Notes: generated from the letters alone by a model not told the origin. A DNA stretch of 64,000 bases from Ollibium composti (GCF_004801285.1 NZ_SSNY01000005.1:186001-250000); one strand, 5' to 3'. Shown: positions 42,056-51,552, numbered from the stretch's first letter. Program-made: numbers and translations.

Positions 42056-43474
42056 TCAGCCGTCCCACACGCCTTCTTTCCTGAGGTCGTCCATCGTCCG
42101 CGAGATGCCTTCGCGCAGGATCGCCACCATCGTGTCTATTTGCTCGCAGGTGATGATGAGCGGCGGGCTCATCACGCACATGTTGATCAGCGGGCGCACC
42201 AGCAGGCCGAGTTCGTGGCAGTGGCGGTCGATGCGCTTGCCCACCGCATTGTCGAGTTCGAGCGGGTTGTTGCTGTCGCGGTCGGCGACGCATTCGACGC
42301 AGGCCATGAGGCCCATGCCGCGCACCTCGCCGACCAGTGGCAAGGCCTCCAGCGTCTTCAGCTGGGTCTGGAAATAGGGCGCCACCTCGCGGGCATGGGC
42401 GAGAATCCCGTCTTCCAGCAAGTCAAGGTTCTTCAGGGCGACGGCGCAGCCGACCGGATGGCTGGTGTAGGTCAGACCGTGGGCGAACATGGCGTCGGGA
42501 TGGTTGGACTTGCGCAGTTCTTCCAGCAGCCGGCCGGAAATGACGACGCCGCCGAGCGGAAAATAGCCTGAGGTGACGCCCTTGGCGAAAGTGATCATAT
42601 CGGGGTCCAGCCCGAAGACCTCGCCGGAGGCGAAGACATGGCCCAGCCGGCCGAAGGCCGTCACCACCTCGTCGGAAACGTAGAGGATGTCGTTGGCGCG
42701 GCAGATCTCGCGGATGCGTTTCAGGTAGCCGTCCGGCGGTACGATGACGCCGCCCGAGGCCTGGATCGGCTCGCCGACGAAGGCGCCGATGCGCTCGGCG
42801 CCGATCTCCTCCACCGTCTGGCGGAATTCCTCGACGAGGAAATCGGCGAAGGTTTTGCGGCTGACCCGGGCCGGCCGTCGGAACGGGTTGGGCGCGGTCA
42901 GCTTGACGACGAGGCCGTCGGCGCCGTCCATCCAGTCGCGATCGCGCGGGCGCCCGTTGAGGGATGCCGACAGATAGGTCGAGCCGTGATAGGCGCCGCC
43001 GCGCGACAGGATCAGTTTTTTCTCCCGCCGGCCGCGCACGTTGTTGGTGAACTGCATGAAGCGTAGCGCGGTCTCCACGGCGGAAGAACCGCCGGTGGTA
43101 TAGAAGACGTGGGAAAGGTCGCCCGGCGCGTGGTCGGCGATACGCCGCGCCAGCTCCGCCGAGGGCGCGTTCATCGTGTACCACGGCGTGTTGTAGGAGA
43201 GCTGCATCGCCTGCTCGTACATCACCCGCGCCAGTTCCTCGCGGCGGTGGCCGACATTGATGCACCACATGCCCGCCGGTCCATCGATGAGGCGCTTGCC
43301 GTCGCCGTCGGTGATGTGGATGCCGTCGCCTTCACCGATCAGCGCGCGCGCCTCCGCCCCAGCCGATCCGGCGACCGGCCAAGGCTGGATGAGGTGGCGC
43401 GTTGCGAGGTCGACCGCATCGTCGCCGTGGCGGCCGAAATCACCTGCCGGTTTCGTGTCGCGCAATGCCGCCAT
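42056..43474 (-). CDS. class III aminotransferase (omega-transaminase type)
   Basis: A 472-residue PLP enzyme of the putrescine/beta-alanine/aspartate-family transaminase group. It shows the PAGMWCINVGHRREELARVM start, FYTTGGSSAVETALRFMQF, the SDEVVTAFGRLG aspartate and the PLP lysine in ITFAKGVTSGYFPLGG. Substrate is probably a terminal amine or amino acid from the cluster's pathway. ATG 43474 follows AGGAGGCGAAG. Divergent from the ABC transporter genes with operator site 2 in between. Confidence 0.93.
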   Translation of the reverse strand: MAALRDTKPAGDFGRHGDDAVDLATRHLIQPWPVAGSAGAEARALIGEGDGIHITDGDGKRLIDGPAGMWCINVGHRREELARVMYEQAMQLSYNTPWYTMNAPSAELARRIADHAPGDLSHVFYTTGGSSAVETALRFMQFTNNVRGRREKKLILSRGGAYHGSTYLSASLNGRPRDRDWMDGADGLVVKLTAPNPFRRPARVSRKTFADFLVEEFRQTVEEIGAERIGAFVGEPIQASGGVIVPPDGYLKRIREICRANDILYVSDEVVTAFGRLGHVFASGEVFGLDPDMITFAKGVTSGYFPLGGVVISGRLLEELRKSNHPDAMFAHGLTYTSHPVGCAVALKNLDLLEDGILAHAREVAPYFQTQLKTLEALPLVGEVRGMGLMACVECVADRDSNNPLELDNAVGKRIDRHCHELGLLVRPLINMCVMSPPLIITCEQIDTMVAILREGISRTMDDLRKEGVWDG

Positions 43475-43554
43475 CTTCGCCTCCTGCAACGACCGAATCC
43501 GCCGCTTCACCGGAACGCCATACCGCTCGGAAGCGGTGCGTTCTTCCCTTCATT

Positions 43555-43570
43555 TTGAATGGTCGTTCAA
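43555..43570. promoter_or_regulatory. operator palindrome, site 2 (aminotransferase / ABC transporter)
   Basis: TTGAATGGTCGTTCAA, 16 bp with TTGAAT/GTTCAA arms, in the 286-bp divergent region. It matches sites 1 and 3, so one repressor could control both directions. Confidence 0.85.
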
Positions 43571-43760
43571 TCAATATCGCAGAAATACCGCTTGATTTCA
43601 ATCTGCGGATGCGTTCATGATGAAACAAAGCCGGTCCGCCTGGACGCCAGCCCGGAAGCTGGACGCCGCGGGTGAATGGGGAACAGACCGGCGGCAAACG
43701 GGATGGCAGCGTGGCGGGACGATCCAGGCCAGCGACCGGAATGCGATCCGAGGCCAGGCC

Positions 43761-44678
43761 ATGACGGCGGCGGCGGAAGGATCGGCCCCGCTTGCCGCAT
43801 CGCGGCCTGGGAGAAAGCCCCTTCTGCAGTCGGAATCGGCACAGGGCCTCGCCCTGATAACCCCCACCTTCCTTTACGCGCTGGTTTTGCTGGTCCTGCC
43901 GATCCTGGTGGTGATCGCGCACTCCTTCTGGACGCAGCACTACCTCACCATCGACCGCACCTTCACGCTGGAAAACTACCGCATCGCGCTGACCGAGCCG
44001 ATCTACCGCGATCTCCTGTGGCGCTCGCTCTATATCTCGCTCGTCACCAGCGTCGCCACCGTGGTGCTGGCCTATCCGAACGCCTACTACATTTCCTTCC
44101 ACGGTGGGCATCGCAAGGGCCTGTGGCTGTTCCTCATTACCATCCCGTTCTGGACCAGCTACCTGCTGCGCGTGATGTCGTGGAAGGTCATCCTCGGCTA
44201 CAACGGCGTGCTCAATTCCGGCCTGATGGGGCTGGGCATCATCGACGAGCCGATCACCGCGCTCCTCTACAACTCCAACTCGGTCATCATCACGCTGGTG
44301 CATGCCTGGGCGGCCTTCGCCATCCTGCCGATCTTCGTGTCGTTGGAGAAGGTCGACCGCACGCTGATCGAGGCGGCCAAGGACCTCGGCGACGGGCCGC
44401 TGCGCTCCTTCCTCAGGGTCACCCTGCCGCTGTCGGCGCCCGGCGTCATCTCGGCCCTGCTGATCGTCATGATCCCGACCGTCGGCGACTACGTCACGCC
44501 GAAGCTGGTCGGCGGCAAGGACGGCGTCATGATCGCCAATGCCATCCAGGCGCAGTTCGGCAAGGCGTCCAACTGGCCGCTGGGTGCGGCACTTTCGGTG
44601 ACCACGATGATCGTGGTGACGGCGATGGCAGGGGCGGCGGTGCTCATCATCCGCCGCGCGGCGAGGCTTGCGCGATGA
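43761..44678 (+). CDS. ABC transporter permease (PotB type)
   Basis: A 305-residue inner-membrane permease of the spermidine/putrescine family with six helices. The cytoplasmic EAA loop is LIEAAKDLGDGPLRSFLRVT (about 204-223). ATG 43761 (MTAAAEGSAP) is chosen because the family N-terminus starts just after it; the frame is open from 43617 but that stretch looks non-coding. It overlaps the next permease by 4 nt. Part of a three-gene transporter operon lacking its own binding-protein gene; two binding proteins are encoded further on. Confidence 0.93.
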   Translation: MTAAAEGSAPLAASRPGRKPLLQSESAQGLALITPTFLYALVLLVLPILVVIAHSFWTQHYLTIDRTFTLENYRIALTEPIYRDLLWRSLYISLVTSVATVVLAYPNAYYISFHGGHRKGLWLFLITIPFWTSYLLRVMSWKVILGYNGVLNSGLMGLGIIDEPITALLYNSNSVIITLVHAWAAFAILPIFVSLEKVDRTLIEAAKDLGDGPLRSFLRVTLPLSAPGVISALLIVMIPTVGDYVTPKLVGGKDGVMIANAIQAQFGKASNWPLGAALSVTTMIVVTAMAGAAVLIIRRAARLAR

Positions 44679-45499
44679 GCGGGCTGAAGCGTCTCGTCCC
44701 GGGCGGCTGGCTCTCCGTCTATGCGGTGCTCTATGTCGCCTTCCTCTACGTGCCGGTGCTGTTCCTGCCGGTCTTCTCGGTCAACACGGCGGCGACGCCG
44801 AAGTTCCCGCTCTCCGGCTTCACCTGGAAATGGTACGAGGGCCTGCCGCATACGCCGGAACTGCTCAACGCCGCCTGGAACAGCCTTGTCGTCGGCCTTT
44901 CGGCGTCGGTGCTTTCCACCGTTTTCGGCATTCTCGCGGCGCGCGCCATCACCCGCTACCGCTTTCCCGGCCGGCGCCCCATCAACGGGCTCATCATGGC
45001 GCCGCTGGTGCTGCCGGAAATCATCGTCGCCATCTCAATGCTTTTGGTCATCCTGCAGCTCGGCCTGTCGCTGTCGCTGTTCACCGTCGTGCTCGGCCAT
45101 GTGCTGGTCTGCATCCCCTATTCGATGACGGTGCTGACTTCCGGCTTCGAGGGCTTCGATCGCTCGCTGGAAGAAGCCTCGGCCGATCTCGGCGAAAGTG
45201 CCTTCGGTACGTTCCGGCGCGTGACGCTGCCGATGGTGACGCCGGCGATCATCTCCAGCCTGCTGGTCTCCTTCACCATCTCGCTGGACGAGTTCATCAT
45301 CGCCTTCTTCCTGACCGGCACGGAAGCGACGCTGCCGATCTACATCTGGGGCCAGCTGCGCTTCGCCGCCAAGCTGCCGGGCGTGCTGGCGCTCGGCACG
45401 CTGCTGCTCGTCGCGTCGTTCGTGCTCCTGTCCATTGCCGAGGTGCTCAGGCGGCGGGCGGCGCGGCGCACCCAGTCCGAGGGAGGGCTTTATGCCTGA
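44675..45499 (+). CDS. ABC transporter permease (PotC type)
   Basis: A 274-residue permease with six helices and the EAA loop LEEASADLGESAFGTFRRVT (about 165-184). The start ATG overlaps the PotB-type gene stop (ATGA), and the 3' end overlaps the ATPase gene by 8 nt, so the three are translationally coupled. Forms the heterodimeric membrane channel with the PotB-type protein. Confidence 0.94.
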   Translation: MSGLKRLVPGGWLSVYAVLYVAFLYVPVLFLPVFSVNTAATPKFPLSGFTWKWYEGLPHTPELLNAAWNSLVVGLSASVLSTVFGILAARAITRYRFPGRRPINGLIMAPLVLPEIIVAISMLLVILQLGLSLSLFTVVLGHVLVCIPYSMTVLTSGFEGFDRSLEEASADLGESAFGTFRRVTLPMVTPAIISSLLVSFTISLDEFIIAFFLTGTEATLPIYIWGQLRFAAKLPGVLALGTLLLVASFVLLSIAEVLRRRAARRTQSEGGLYA

Positions 45500-46607
45500 A
45501 CACAGCGTGCGGCCGATGGGCGAAATCAGGCCCATGATCGAAATCAGAAACGTCACACGCAGCTACGGCGCCTTCAAGGCGCTGGACGAGGCCAATCTTT
45601 CCATCAACGAGGGCGAATTCTTCTCGCTGCTCGGGCCTTCGGGCTGCGGCAAGACCACGCTGCTTCGGATGATCGCCGGTTTCGACAATCCGACGACCGG
45701 CTCCATAGCCGTCGACGACCAGCCGATGGCCGGCATCCCGGCCAACCGCCGCCCTACCAACATGGTGTTCCAATCCTACGCCATTTTTCCGCACCTCAAT
45801 GTCGAGCAGAACGTCGGCTATGGGCTGAAGCGGCTGAAGCTGGAGGCAGGCGAAGAAAGGCGCCGCGTCGAGGAGGCGTTGGCGCAGGTATCGCTGACGG
45901 GCCTCGGCAAGCGCGGCGCCACGGAACTTTCCGGCGGCCAGCGCCAGCGTGTCGCGCTCGCCCGCGCGCTGGTGATGCGGCCCAAGGTTCTGCTGCTCGA
46001 CGAGCCGCTGTCGGCGCTCGATAAGAAGCTGCGCGAACAGATGCAGGTGGAACTGCGCCGCCTGCAACAGGCGGTCGGGATCACCTTCGTGCTGGTCACC
46101 CACGACCAGTACGAGGCGCTCGCCATGTCCGACCGCATCGCCGTGATGTTCGGCGGCCGCATCGCGCAGGTCGCCTCGCCGAAGGAGATCTACCAGCGGC
46201 CGGTGAACCGGCAGGTCGCCGACTTCCTCGGCGGCATGAATTTCGTCAGGGGCGAGATCATCGAGGAGAACGGCGCCTCGCTCACACTCGACACGCTGGG
46301 ATTCGGCCGCGTCAGCACCGAGAAGCCGACCGCTTTCGTGCGCAACGGCGGCGCCGCGACGCTCGGCATCCGGCCGGAGCGGCTGCGCGTGCTGTGGGAT
46401 GACGAGACGTCGCAGTTCCAGGTCACCGGCACGGTGGTGGAGCGTCACTATTTCGGCGAAATCACTCACCTGGTGGTCGAGATACCGGGACTGGAAAAGC
46501 CCCTGTCGGTGACCGAGACGAACGACTTCGGCGCCGACGACATTCCGGTCGGCTCGGCCGTACGGCTGGCCTACGACCCCGAGGCGCTGGTGGCGATGGC
46601 GGATTGA
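45492..46607 (+). CDS. ABC transporter ATP-binding protein (PotA type)
   Basis: A 371-residue ATPase. Walker A GPSGCGKT (about 47-54), signature LSGGQRQRVALARAL, Walker B VLLLDEPLSALD and the H-loop VTHDQYEA are all intact, with a C-terminal TOBE regulatory domain from about 290. The start is ATG 45492 (MPEHSVRPMG), overlapping the upstream permease; a second in-frame ATG at about 45534 would give the minimal domain. Its last 37 bp overlap the convergent amine oxidase gene. Confidence 0.95.
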   Translation: MPEHSVRPMGEIRPMIEIRNVTRSYGAFKALDEANLSINEGEFFSLLGPSGCGKTTLLRMIAGFDNPTTGSIAVDDQPMAGIPANRRPTNMVFQSYAIFPHLNVEQNVGYGLKRLKLEAGEERRRVEEALAQVSLTGLGKRGATELSGGQRQRVALARALVMRPKVLLLDEPLSALDKKLREQMQVELRRLQQAVGITFVLVTHDQYEALAMSDRIAVMFGGRIAQVASPKEIYQRPVNRQVADFLGGMNFVRGEIIEENGASLTLDTLGFGRVSTEKPTAFVRNGGAATLGIRPERLRVLWDDETSQFQVTGTVVERHYFGEITHLVVEIPGLEKPLSVTETNDFGADDIPVGSAVRLAYDPEALVAMAD

Positions 46608-47902
46608 AGGGTCGCGATGACCTTCTTCGCGCCCTCCCGCCCCGCCACAATGGCGCCTTCGATATAGCCAGGAAAGGACGGCGATAGTTCCGAGGAGGCG
46701 AAGAACAGCGGCGGCGCACCCGCGCGCAGCACGTCTTCGGCGTCGGTGGCGCCCATGTCGACGACGAGATCCGAATAGGCGCCGCCGCTCCAGCGGTCGT
46801 TCGTCCAGTCGCGCAGCATGACGTCGAGCGGTTCGCCCGCCTCCGGTCCGAGCGCGGCGACGAGCCAGGCGATCGCCTTTTTCTTCACGCCGGCCTCGCC
46901 GAGTGCTCGTGTTTCCTGCGCGAGCGGTCCGCCGATGAAGAAGCCGAGCGTCGGATGCGCCTCATCCGGGCTGACGTCGAAGGCGAAGAGGCCGGCCGGG
47001 TCGCGCCACATGACGACTCCGGAAAGGTTGCGCTCGCGCCAGAAGGCATGGGGATAGCGCAGGAACAGTTTTATCACCGCGCCGCTGCGCCACGCGCCGA
47101 GCGCGCCCGCAAGGCCGGTTGGCAGCACGGGCGCGTAATCGAGCTTTGCCGCCGTCGCCGGTGGCAGGCAAATCAGCACGGCGCGGGCGGCGAATACGGG
47201 GGCGGCGTCCTTGCCGTCTGTCTCGCCGGTTGTCACGCGCACGCCAGTCGGAGCAGATTGGATGCCCGTCACCTCCGTTCTAAGCCGGATACGATCTCCC
47301 AGGTCCAGCGCCATCTCCTGCGCCAACGCATGCGCGCTGCCGGCAATGAAATATTGCAATTCCGGCGCTTCGTTGGTGACACGCCGGTCGTTGGACACAA
47401 GATACCAGGCCGGCAGGTCCTCCAGCGCCAGGCACCAGAGGCCTTCGATCATCGAGCGGAAGCCGTCCCTGGCATCGTCATCGTCGGGCTGGCGCGCCAG
47501 CCAGTCGGCCACGGTCAGGCCGGCGAGCGAGGGATCGTCCGGCGAAAAGCCGTTCAGCCGGTCGCGGATCGCCATCGCGCCTGCATAGGAGCGCTCGATC
47601 TCCGCGACCGACAGCGGCGGCTGGCGGACGGGCGCGCCGTCGAACCGCGTCTCGACCAGTTGTCTGCCATAGGCCCTTGCCAGCGCCAGAAATTCCGGCA
47701 TGTCGTCGCACAGGAACTGGCCGCCGGTGTCGACCCGCTCGCCCAGTCCGTTCAGCCGCGATTCGACGCGGCCGCCGACATGATCCTGCGCTTCCAGCAC
47801 GACGAAATCGACGCCCGCGTGCTTCAGCGCAAGCGCCGCCGACAGCCCGGCAAAGCCGGCGCCGACGATGACGACGGCCGTTGCATGTGCCGCGCCGCTC
47901 AA
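46571..47902 (-). CDS. FAD-dependent amine oxidase
   Basis: A 443-residue flavin monoamine oxidase family protein. The FAD-binding VIVGAGFAGLSAALALKHAG followed by EAQDHVGGRVES (about 11-48) and a C-terminal flavin motif near 410 (PSFPGYIEGAIVAGREGA) are clear. Substrate is likely a primary, secondary or polyamine. It overlaps the upstream binding-protein gene by 4 nt (ATGA), forming a two-gene operon, and overlaps the potA-type gene tail to tail. Confidence 0.92.
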   Translation of the reverse strand: MSGAAHATAVVIVGAGFAGLSAALALKHAGVDFVVLEAQDHVGGRVESRLNGLGERVDTGGQFLCDDMPEFLALARAYGRQLVETRFDGAPVRQPPLSVAEIERSYAGAMAIRDRLNGFSPDDPSLAGLTVADWLARQPDDDDARDGFRSMIEGLWCLALEDLPAWYLVSNDRRVTNEAPELQYFIAGSAHALAQEMALDLGDRIRLRTEVTGIQSAPTGVRVTTGETDGKDAAPVFAARAVLICLPPATAAKLDYAPVLPTGLAGALGAWRSGAVIKLFLRYPHAFWRERNLSGVVMWRDPAGLFAFDVSPDEAHPTLGFFIGGPLAQETRALGEAGVKKKAIAWLVAALGPEAGEPLDVMLRDWTNDRWSGGAYSDLVVDMGATDAEDVLRAGAPPLFFASSELSPSFPGYIEGAIVAGREGAKKVIATLQSAIATSASGS

Positions 47903-48975
47903 TAGCCCGCCTTGATCTTCTCGAATTCCTCGACCATGCGCTGTTTCAGCTCCGGCGGCACCGGCTGCTGGAACAGCGTCTTATCGAGGAACTTGTCGAG
48001 GTTGTCGAAGCCGCGCTCGGAAAGCAGCGTGTGGTCCGTCGCGGTCATGCCGGCGGCATTGCCGTGGCCGTAGCCGAAGGTCGTGACCATATAGCTGGAA
48101 ACCTCCGGGGCGTTGACGGCTGAAAAAAAATCATAGGCCTGGTCGGGATGCGGCGCGTCCTTCAAGAGTACGTAGCCGCAGACCCAGGTCGAGAGACCCT
48201 CGTCGGTGTCGCGGTTCATGGCGATCGGCACGCCCTGGCCCTTCAGCGTCACGAACGTCTCGTTCCAGCCCCAGACGAGGTCGACTTCGCCGCTGGAAAC
48301 GGCCTGGTTCAGGTCGGTGTCGTCGGTCCAGTAGAAGCGGACGTTCTTGTGCACCTGACGCAGGAAATCGGAGGCTTGCCTGAACTGGTCGTCGGTCATC
48401 TTCGTCCAGTCCTTCAGCCCGATGACGAGGCTTGCCAGCGCATAGGCATCGTCGACGTTGTCGCCGATGGTGACGCGGCCCTCGAACTTGGGGTCGGCGA
48501 AGATCTTCAGCGACTTCGCCTCGTCGGTCGTGACATGGTCGGTGCGATAGAGCAGCGAGGTGTTGCCCCAGTCGAACGGCATGAACCATGCCTTGCCATC
48601 GGCGGTGGTGGCGAGGTCCTTCATCTTCATGATGTCGGGGTTGAGGTCGGCCCAGCCGGCGATCCTCGACGTGTCCAGCGGTTGAATGATGCCGGCGTCG
48701 CGCCACTTCACCACGCTCTGCGAACAGGGATGGCCGACATCGGCCTTGAAGCCGGCGCGCACCTTCTCGAAGGCCTCATCCTCGTCGCCGAAGAAGGAGA
48801 AGCTCGGCTCGCCGCCGTATTTGGCGGTGTAGGCAGGATGCAGCAGCGGATCCTCATAGCCGGACCAGTCGAGCACGATCAGGTCCTTCGGATCGGCCGC
48901 AACGGCGAGCGCGGCGCTGATGGCGGGGATGGCGCAAGCGGCTGCGAAGGCAAGGCGACGAAGCAGGCGATTCAT
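47899..48975 (-). CDS. periplasmic polyamine-type substrate-binding protein (paralogue 1)
   Basis: A 358-residue PotD/SpuD-like protein with signal peptide (about 1-26, ending ALAVA-AD). The mature start is LIVLDWSGYEDPLLHPAYTA, and many blocks (GDEDEAFEKVRAGFKADVGH, PCSQSVVKW, DNVDDAYALASL) are shared with the second binding protein at 50470. It should deliver the substrate to the transporter encoded at 43761-46607. It heads an operon with the amine oxidase; no copy of the TTGAAY palindrome precedes it. Confidence 0.93.
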   Translation of the reverse strand: MNRLLRRLAFAAACAIPAISAALAVAADPKDLIVLDWSGYEDPLLHPAYTAKYGGEPSFSFFGDEDEAFEKVRAGFKADVGHPCSQSVVKWRDAGIIQPLDTSRIAGWADLNPDIMKMKDLATTADGKAWFMPFDWGNTSLLYRTDHVTTDEAKSLKIFADPKFEGRVTIGDNVDDAYALASLVIGLKDWTKMTDDQFRQASDFLRQVHKNVRFYWTDDTDLNQAVSSGEVDLVWGWNETFVTLKGQGVPIAMNRDTDEGLSTWVCGYVLLKDAPHPDQAYDFFSAVNAPEVSSYMVTTFGYGHGNAAGMTATDHTLLSERGFDNLDKFLDKTLFQQPVPPELKQRMVEEFEKIKAGY

Positions 48976-49113
48976 TGGCTACCCCCAAGCGCCGAACGGC
49001 TCGAGCGGACGTTATGAGAATTCCATGGAAATGGCGAGAGGGTGGAAATTCCAATGGCGTCCGTTTCGAAACTCTGCCCTGCGGCCCTTGTGGCGTTTCC
49101 CGCGAGGCTGTTT

Positions 49114-49764
49114 TCATCCAGCTGGCTCTCCGGCCGGGTGCAGACGCAGGAAGGCAGATGCGGCGTCTCGCGCGCGCTCACCGACCTCCTCGAACGTCGG
49201 CGTGTCGACGAGGCGAAGCAGCAAATTCATCATCAGCTCTCCCCACAGCAGCACCAGGAATTGCCTCGCCAGTTCGGCGGGAGGTCCTTGCAGAAGTCCG
49301 TGCGCCTGTGCCTTCGCCAGCAGCGCCGCCAGTTCGTCGCGTGCCGCTGCCCGGCCTATCGAGTCCAGCGCCTGTGCGATTTCCGGTGCCCGTTCGGCCT
49401 CGGCGATCGACAGCCGGAAGACGCCGACGACGACCGGGTCGGTGACTTCGCGCAGCAGCCGTTCCCCGAAGGCCGCCAGCGCGTCGGCAAGGCTTTCGCG
49501 GTCGCGTGGTTCGGGCATGTCCGCCGCAGAACGCATGCGACCAGCGCGCTCGGCAATGCAGGCGACCAGCATGTCGTGCTTGTTGCCGACCAGGGCGTAG
49601 AGCTCACGCTTGGAGACTTTCGCGCGAGTGGCGATTTCCAGCATGCTGGTCTGCGCATAGCCCCGCGCGCTGAAGGCCGCAAACGCGGCGTCCAGGATGC
49701 GTGCCCGGGCGGGGGATACCTGCGAGCCTGTCGGCAATGATGAACCCTCGGATACGGTTGTCAT
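49114..49764 (-). CDS. TetR/AcrR-family regulator
   Basis: A 216-residue repressor. The HTH is FAAFSARGYAQTSMLEIATR then AKVSKRELYALVGNKHDML (about 30-68); the C-terminal ligand domain is of the TetR_C_7/AefR-like sort. ATG 49764 is chosen since the frame's 22 extra codons cross the operator. Divergent from a small membrane protein gene with a perfect palindrome (49781-49800) between, which it probably binds. Its relation to the amine cluster around it is unclear. Confidence 0.9.
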   Translation of the reverse strand: MTTVSEGSSLPTGSQVSPARARILDAAFAAFSARGYAQTSMLEIATRAKVSKRELYALVGNKHDMLVACIAERAGRMRSAADMPEPRDRESLADALAAFGERLLREVTDPVVVGVFRLSIAEAERAPEIAQALDSIGRAAARDELAALLAKAQAHGLLQGPPAELARQFLVLLWGELMMNLLLRLVDTPTFEEVGERARDAASAFLRLHPAGEPAG

Positions 49765-49780
49765 CGCTTGTTCCTTGACA

Positions 49781-49800
49781 TTGGTACCAATCGGTACCAA
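49781..49800. promoter_or_regulatory. operator palindrome TTGGTACC-N4-GGTACCAA
   Basis: TTGGTACCAATCGGTACCAA: 8-bp perfect arms around AATC. It follows TTGACA (49775-49780), a good -35 for the rightward membrane-protein gene, and lies 16 bp before the TetR start. Classical TetR-style autoregulated divergon. Confidence 0.8.
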
Positions 49801-49850
49801 ACTTAATACACCATCAATTCCGATCGGCATAGCTCCGACAGGAGGTACGC

Positions 49851-50411
49851 ATGTCTCCCTCGACCATCTTTTCGATTCAGCTCATCCTCGGCTACGTGCC
49901 GTGGCTTCTCTTTCTCGGCGCCTATGGCTGGCCCCGGCTGAAGGCGATGGACGCCGTCCAGGCGCAACGCGCCATCGCCACCTTGCACAGCTTTCGCTTC
50001 TTCGGGCTCGCCTTCATCCTTCCGGGAGTCGTCGGCCCCGACCTGCCGGCTGGTTTCGCGCCGTCCGCCGCCTACGGCGATTTCGCCACCGGCGTGCTGG
50101 CCATGCTGGCGCTGGCAACCGTCGGCATTCGTCCGCTGTTCTGGCTGTTCGTCGTTGCCTTCAACGTCGTCGGAACGGCCGATCTTCTCGTCAACTACTA
50201 TCACGGCGCCCGGTTCGGGCTTCCCGAACAGGCGGGAGAGTTGGCGGCGACCTACTGGATCCCCATCCTCTACGTCCCCGCACTGATGATCACGCATGTC
50301 GTGGCGTTTTATCTGCTGGTGCGTCGTCAGGCCGGGACGTCGCAAACGCTTGCCGAAAGCGCGGCTTCCCTTGCGCTTTCCCCCGCGTCCACCCGCCTTC
50401 AGCGCAGGTAG
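49851..50411 (+). CDS. small multi-pass membrane protein
   Basis: A 186-residue integral membrane protein, function unknown. About five hydrophobic helices: 5-27, 46-64, 78-100, 101-122 and 138-160, with a Ser/Ala-rich C-tail. ATG 49851 follows ACAGGAGGTACGC, a strong ribosome site. Expected to be the target of the adjacent TetR regulator; such pairs often respond to a small hydrophobic ligand. Confidence 0.8.
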   Translation: MSPSTIFSIQLILGYVPWLLFLGAYGWPRLKAMDAVQAQRAIATLHSFRFFGLAFILPGVVGPDLPAGFAPSAAYGDFATGVLAMLALATVGIRPLFWLFVVAFNVVGTADLLVNYYHGARFGLPEQAGELAATYWIPILYVPALMITHVVAFYLLVRRQAGTSQTLAESAASLALSPASTRLQRR

Positions 50412-50469
50412 CAGGCGAGCCGGAATTCCGCCCGGTTGCGGCTGCGGCAACCGGGCGGGAGGTCGGGAC

Positions 50470-51552
50470 TCAGTACCCCGCCTTGATCTTCTCGAACTCG
50501 GCGATCATCTTCAGCTTCAGGTCGGCCGGCACCGGCGACTGGAACAGCGTCTTGTCGACGAATTTCTGCACGTCGTCATAGCCCTTCTCCTTCAGCACCG
50601 CCTGGTCGACGCCGGCCATGCCCTTGGTATTGGCCTGGCCGTAGCCCCAGTCGCCGACCAGCACTTTGGCGACTTCCGGATCGTTGACGGCGTTGAGGTA
50701 GTCGTAGGCCTTGTCGATGTTGCCGGGCGCGTCCTTGAACAGCACGTAGCCGCAGACCCAGGTCGACATGCCTTCGTCGGTATCCTTCTTCGCCTTGATC
50801 GGCGCGCCGTTGGCGACCGACTGGACGGTGGCGTCGTTCCAGGCCCAGGCAAGATCGATTTCGCCGCCCGACAGCGCCTGCACGATGTCCGTCGTGTCGG
50901 TCCAGTAGAGGCGGACGTTCTTGTGCACCTGGCGCAGGAAGTCGGAGGCCTGGCTGAACTGGTCGTCGGTCATCTGCGTCCAGTCCTTCAGGCCGATGGC
51001 GAGGCTGGCCAATGCATAGGCGTCGTCGACGTTATCGCCGATCGAGACGCGATCCTTGAACTTGGGATCGGCGAAGGCTTTCAACGACTGCACGTCCTTT
51101 TCGTCGATCTTGTCGGAATTGTAGGTGAGCTGGGTATCGCCCCAGTCCCACGGCATGAACCACGCCTTGCCGCTGTCGTCGGTGGCGAGGTTCTTCATCG
51201 CCATGATGCCGGGGTTGAGGTCGTTCCAGCCGGTGATCTTCGAAGTGTCGAGCGGTTGCAGCAGGCCTGCCTCGCGCCACTTCACCACGCTCTGCGAACA
51301 GGGATGGCCGAGATCGGCCTTGAAGCCGGAGCGCATCTTCTCGAACGCCTCGTCCTCGTCGCCGAAGAAGGCGAAGGTCGGCGAATCGCCGTTCTTCTCG
51401 ACATATTTCGGATGAAACGAGGGATCTTCGTAGCCGGCCCAATCGAAGATGGTGAGGCCCTGGTCCTCTGCCACGGCAAGCGCCGCCGCCGAAGCCGCAA
51501 GCGTGCCGGCCAGCGCCAGCGTCAAGGTCAGCCGCCGGGTCCATGTCTTCAT
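50470..51552 (-). CDS. periplasmic polyamine-type substrate-binding protein (paralogue 2)
   Basis: A 360-residue binding protein with signal peptide (about 1-28). The mature part begins LTIFDWAGYEDPSFHPKYVE and closely parallels paralogue 1, sharing FFGDEDEAFEKMRSGFKADL, QSVVKWREAG and GDNVDDAYALASLAIGLKDW. ATG 51552 follows GGGAGGAGAAACG. It is third in a leftward set with the methyltransferase and BetI-like repressor, so it should be induced with the operator-3 regulon. Two paralogous receptors probably feed one transporter with related substrates. Confidence 0.93.
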   Translation of the reverse strand: MKTWTRRLTLTLALAGTLAASAAALAVAEDQGLTIFDWAGYEDPSFHPKYVEKNGDSPTFAFFGDEDEAFEKMRSGFKADLGHPCSQSVVKWREAGLLQPLDTSKITGWNDLNPGIMAMKNLATDDSGKAWFMPWDWGDTQLTYNSDKIDEKDVQSLKAFADPKFKDRVSIGDNVDDAYALASLAIGLKDWTQMTDDQFSQASDFLRQVHKNVRLYWTDTTDIVQALSGGEIDLAWAWNDATVQSVANGAPIKAKKDTDEGMSTWVCGYVLFKDAPGNIDKAYDYLNAVNDPEVAKVLVGDWGYGQANTKGMAGVDQAVLKEKGYDDVQKFVDKTLFQSPVPADLKLKMIAEFEKIKAGY

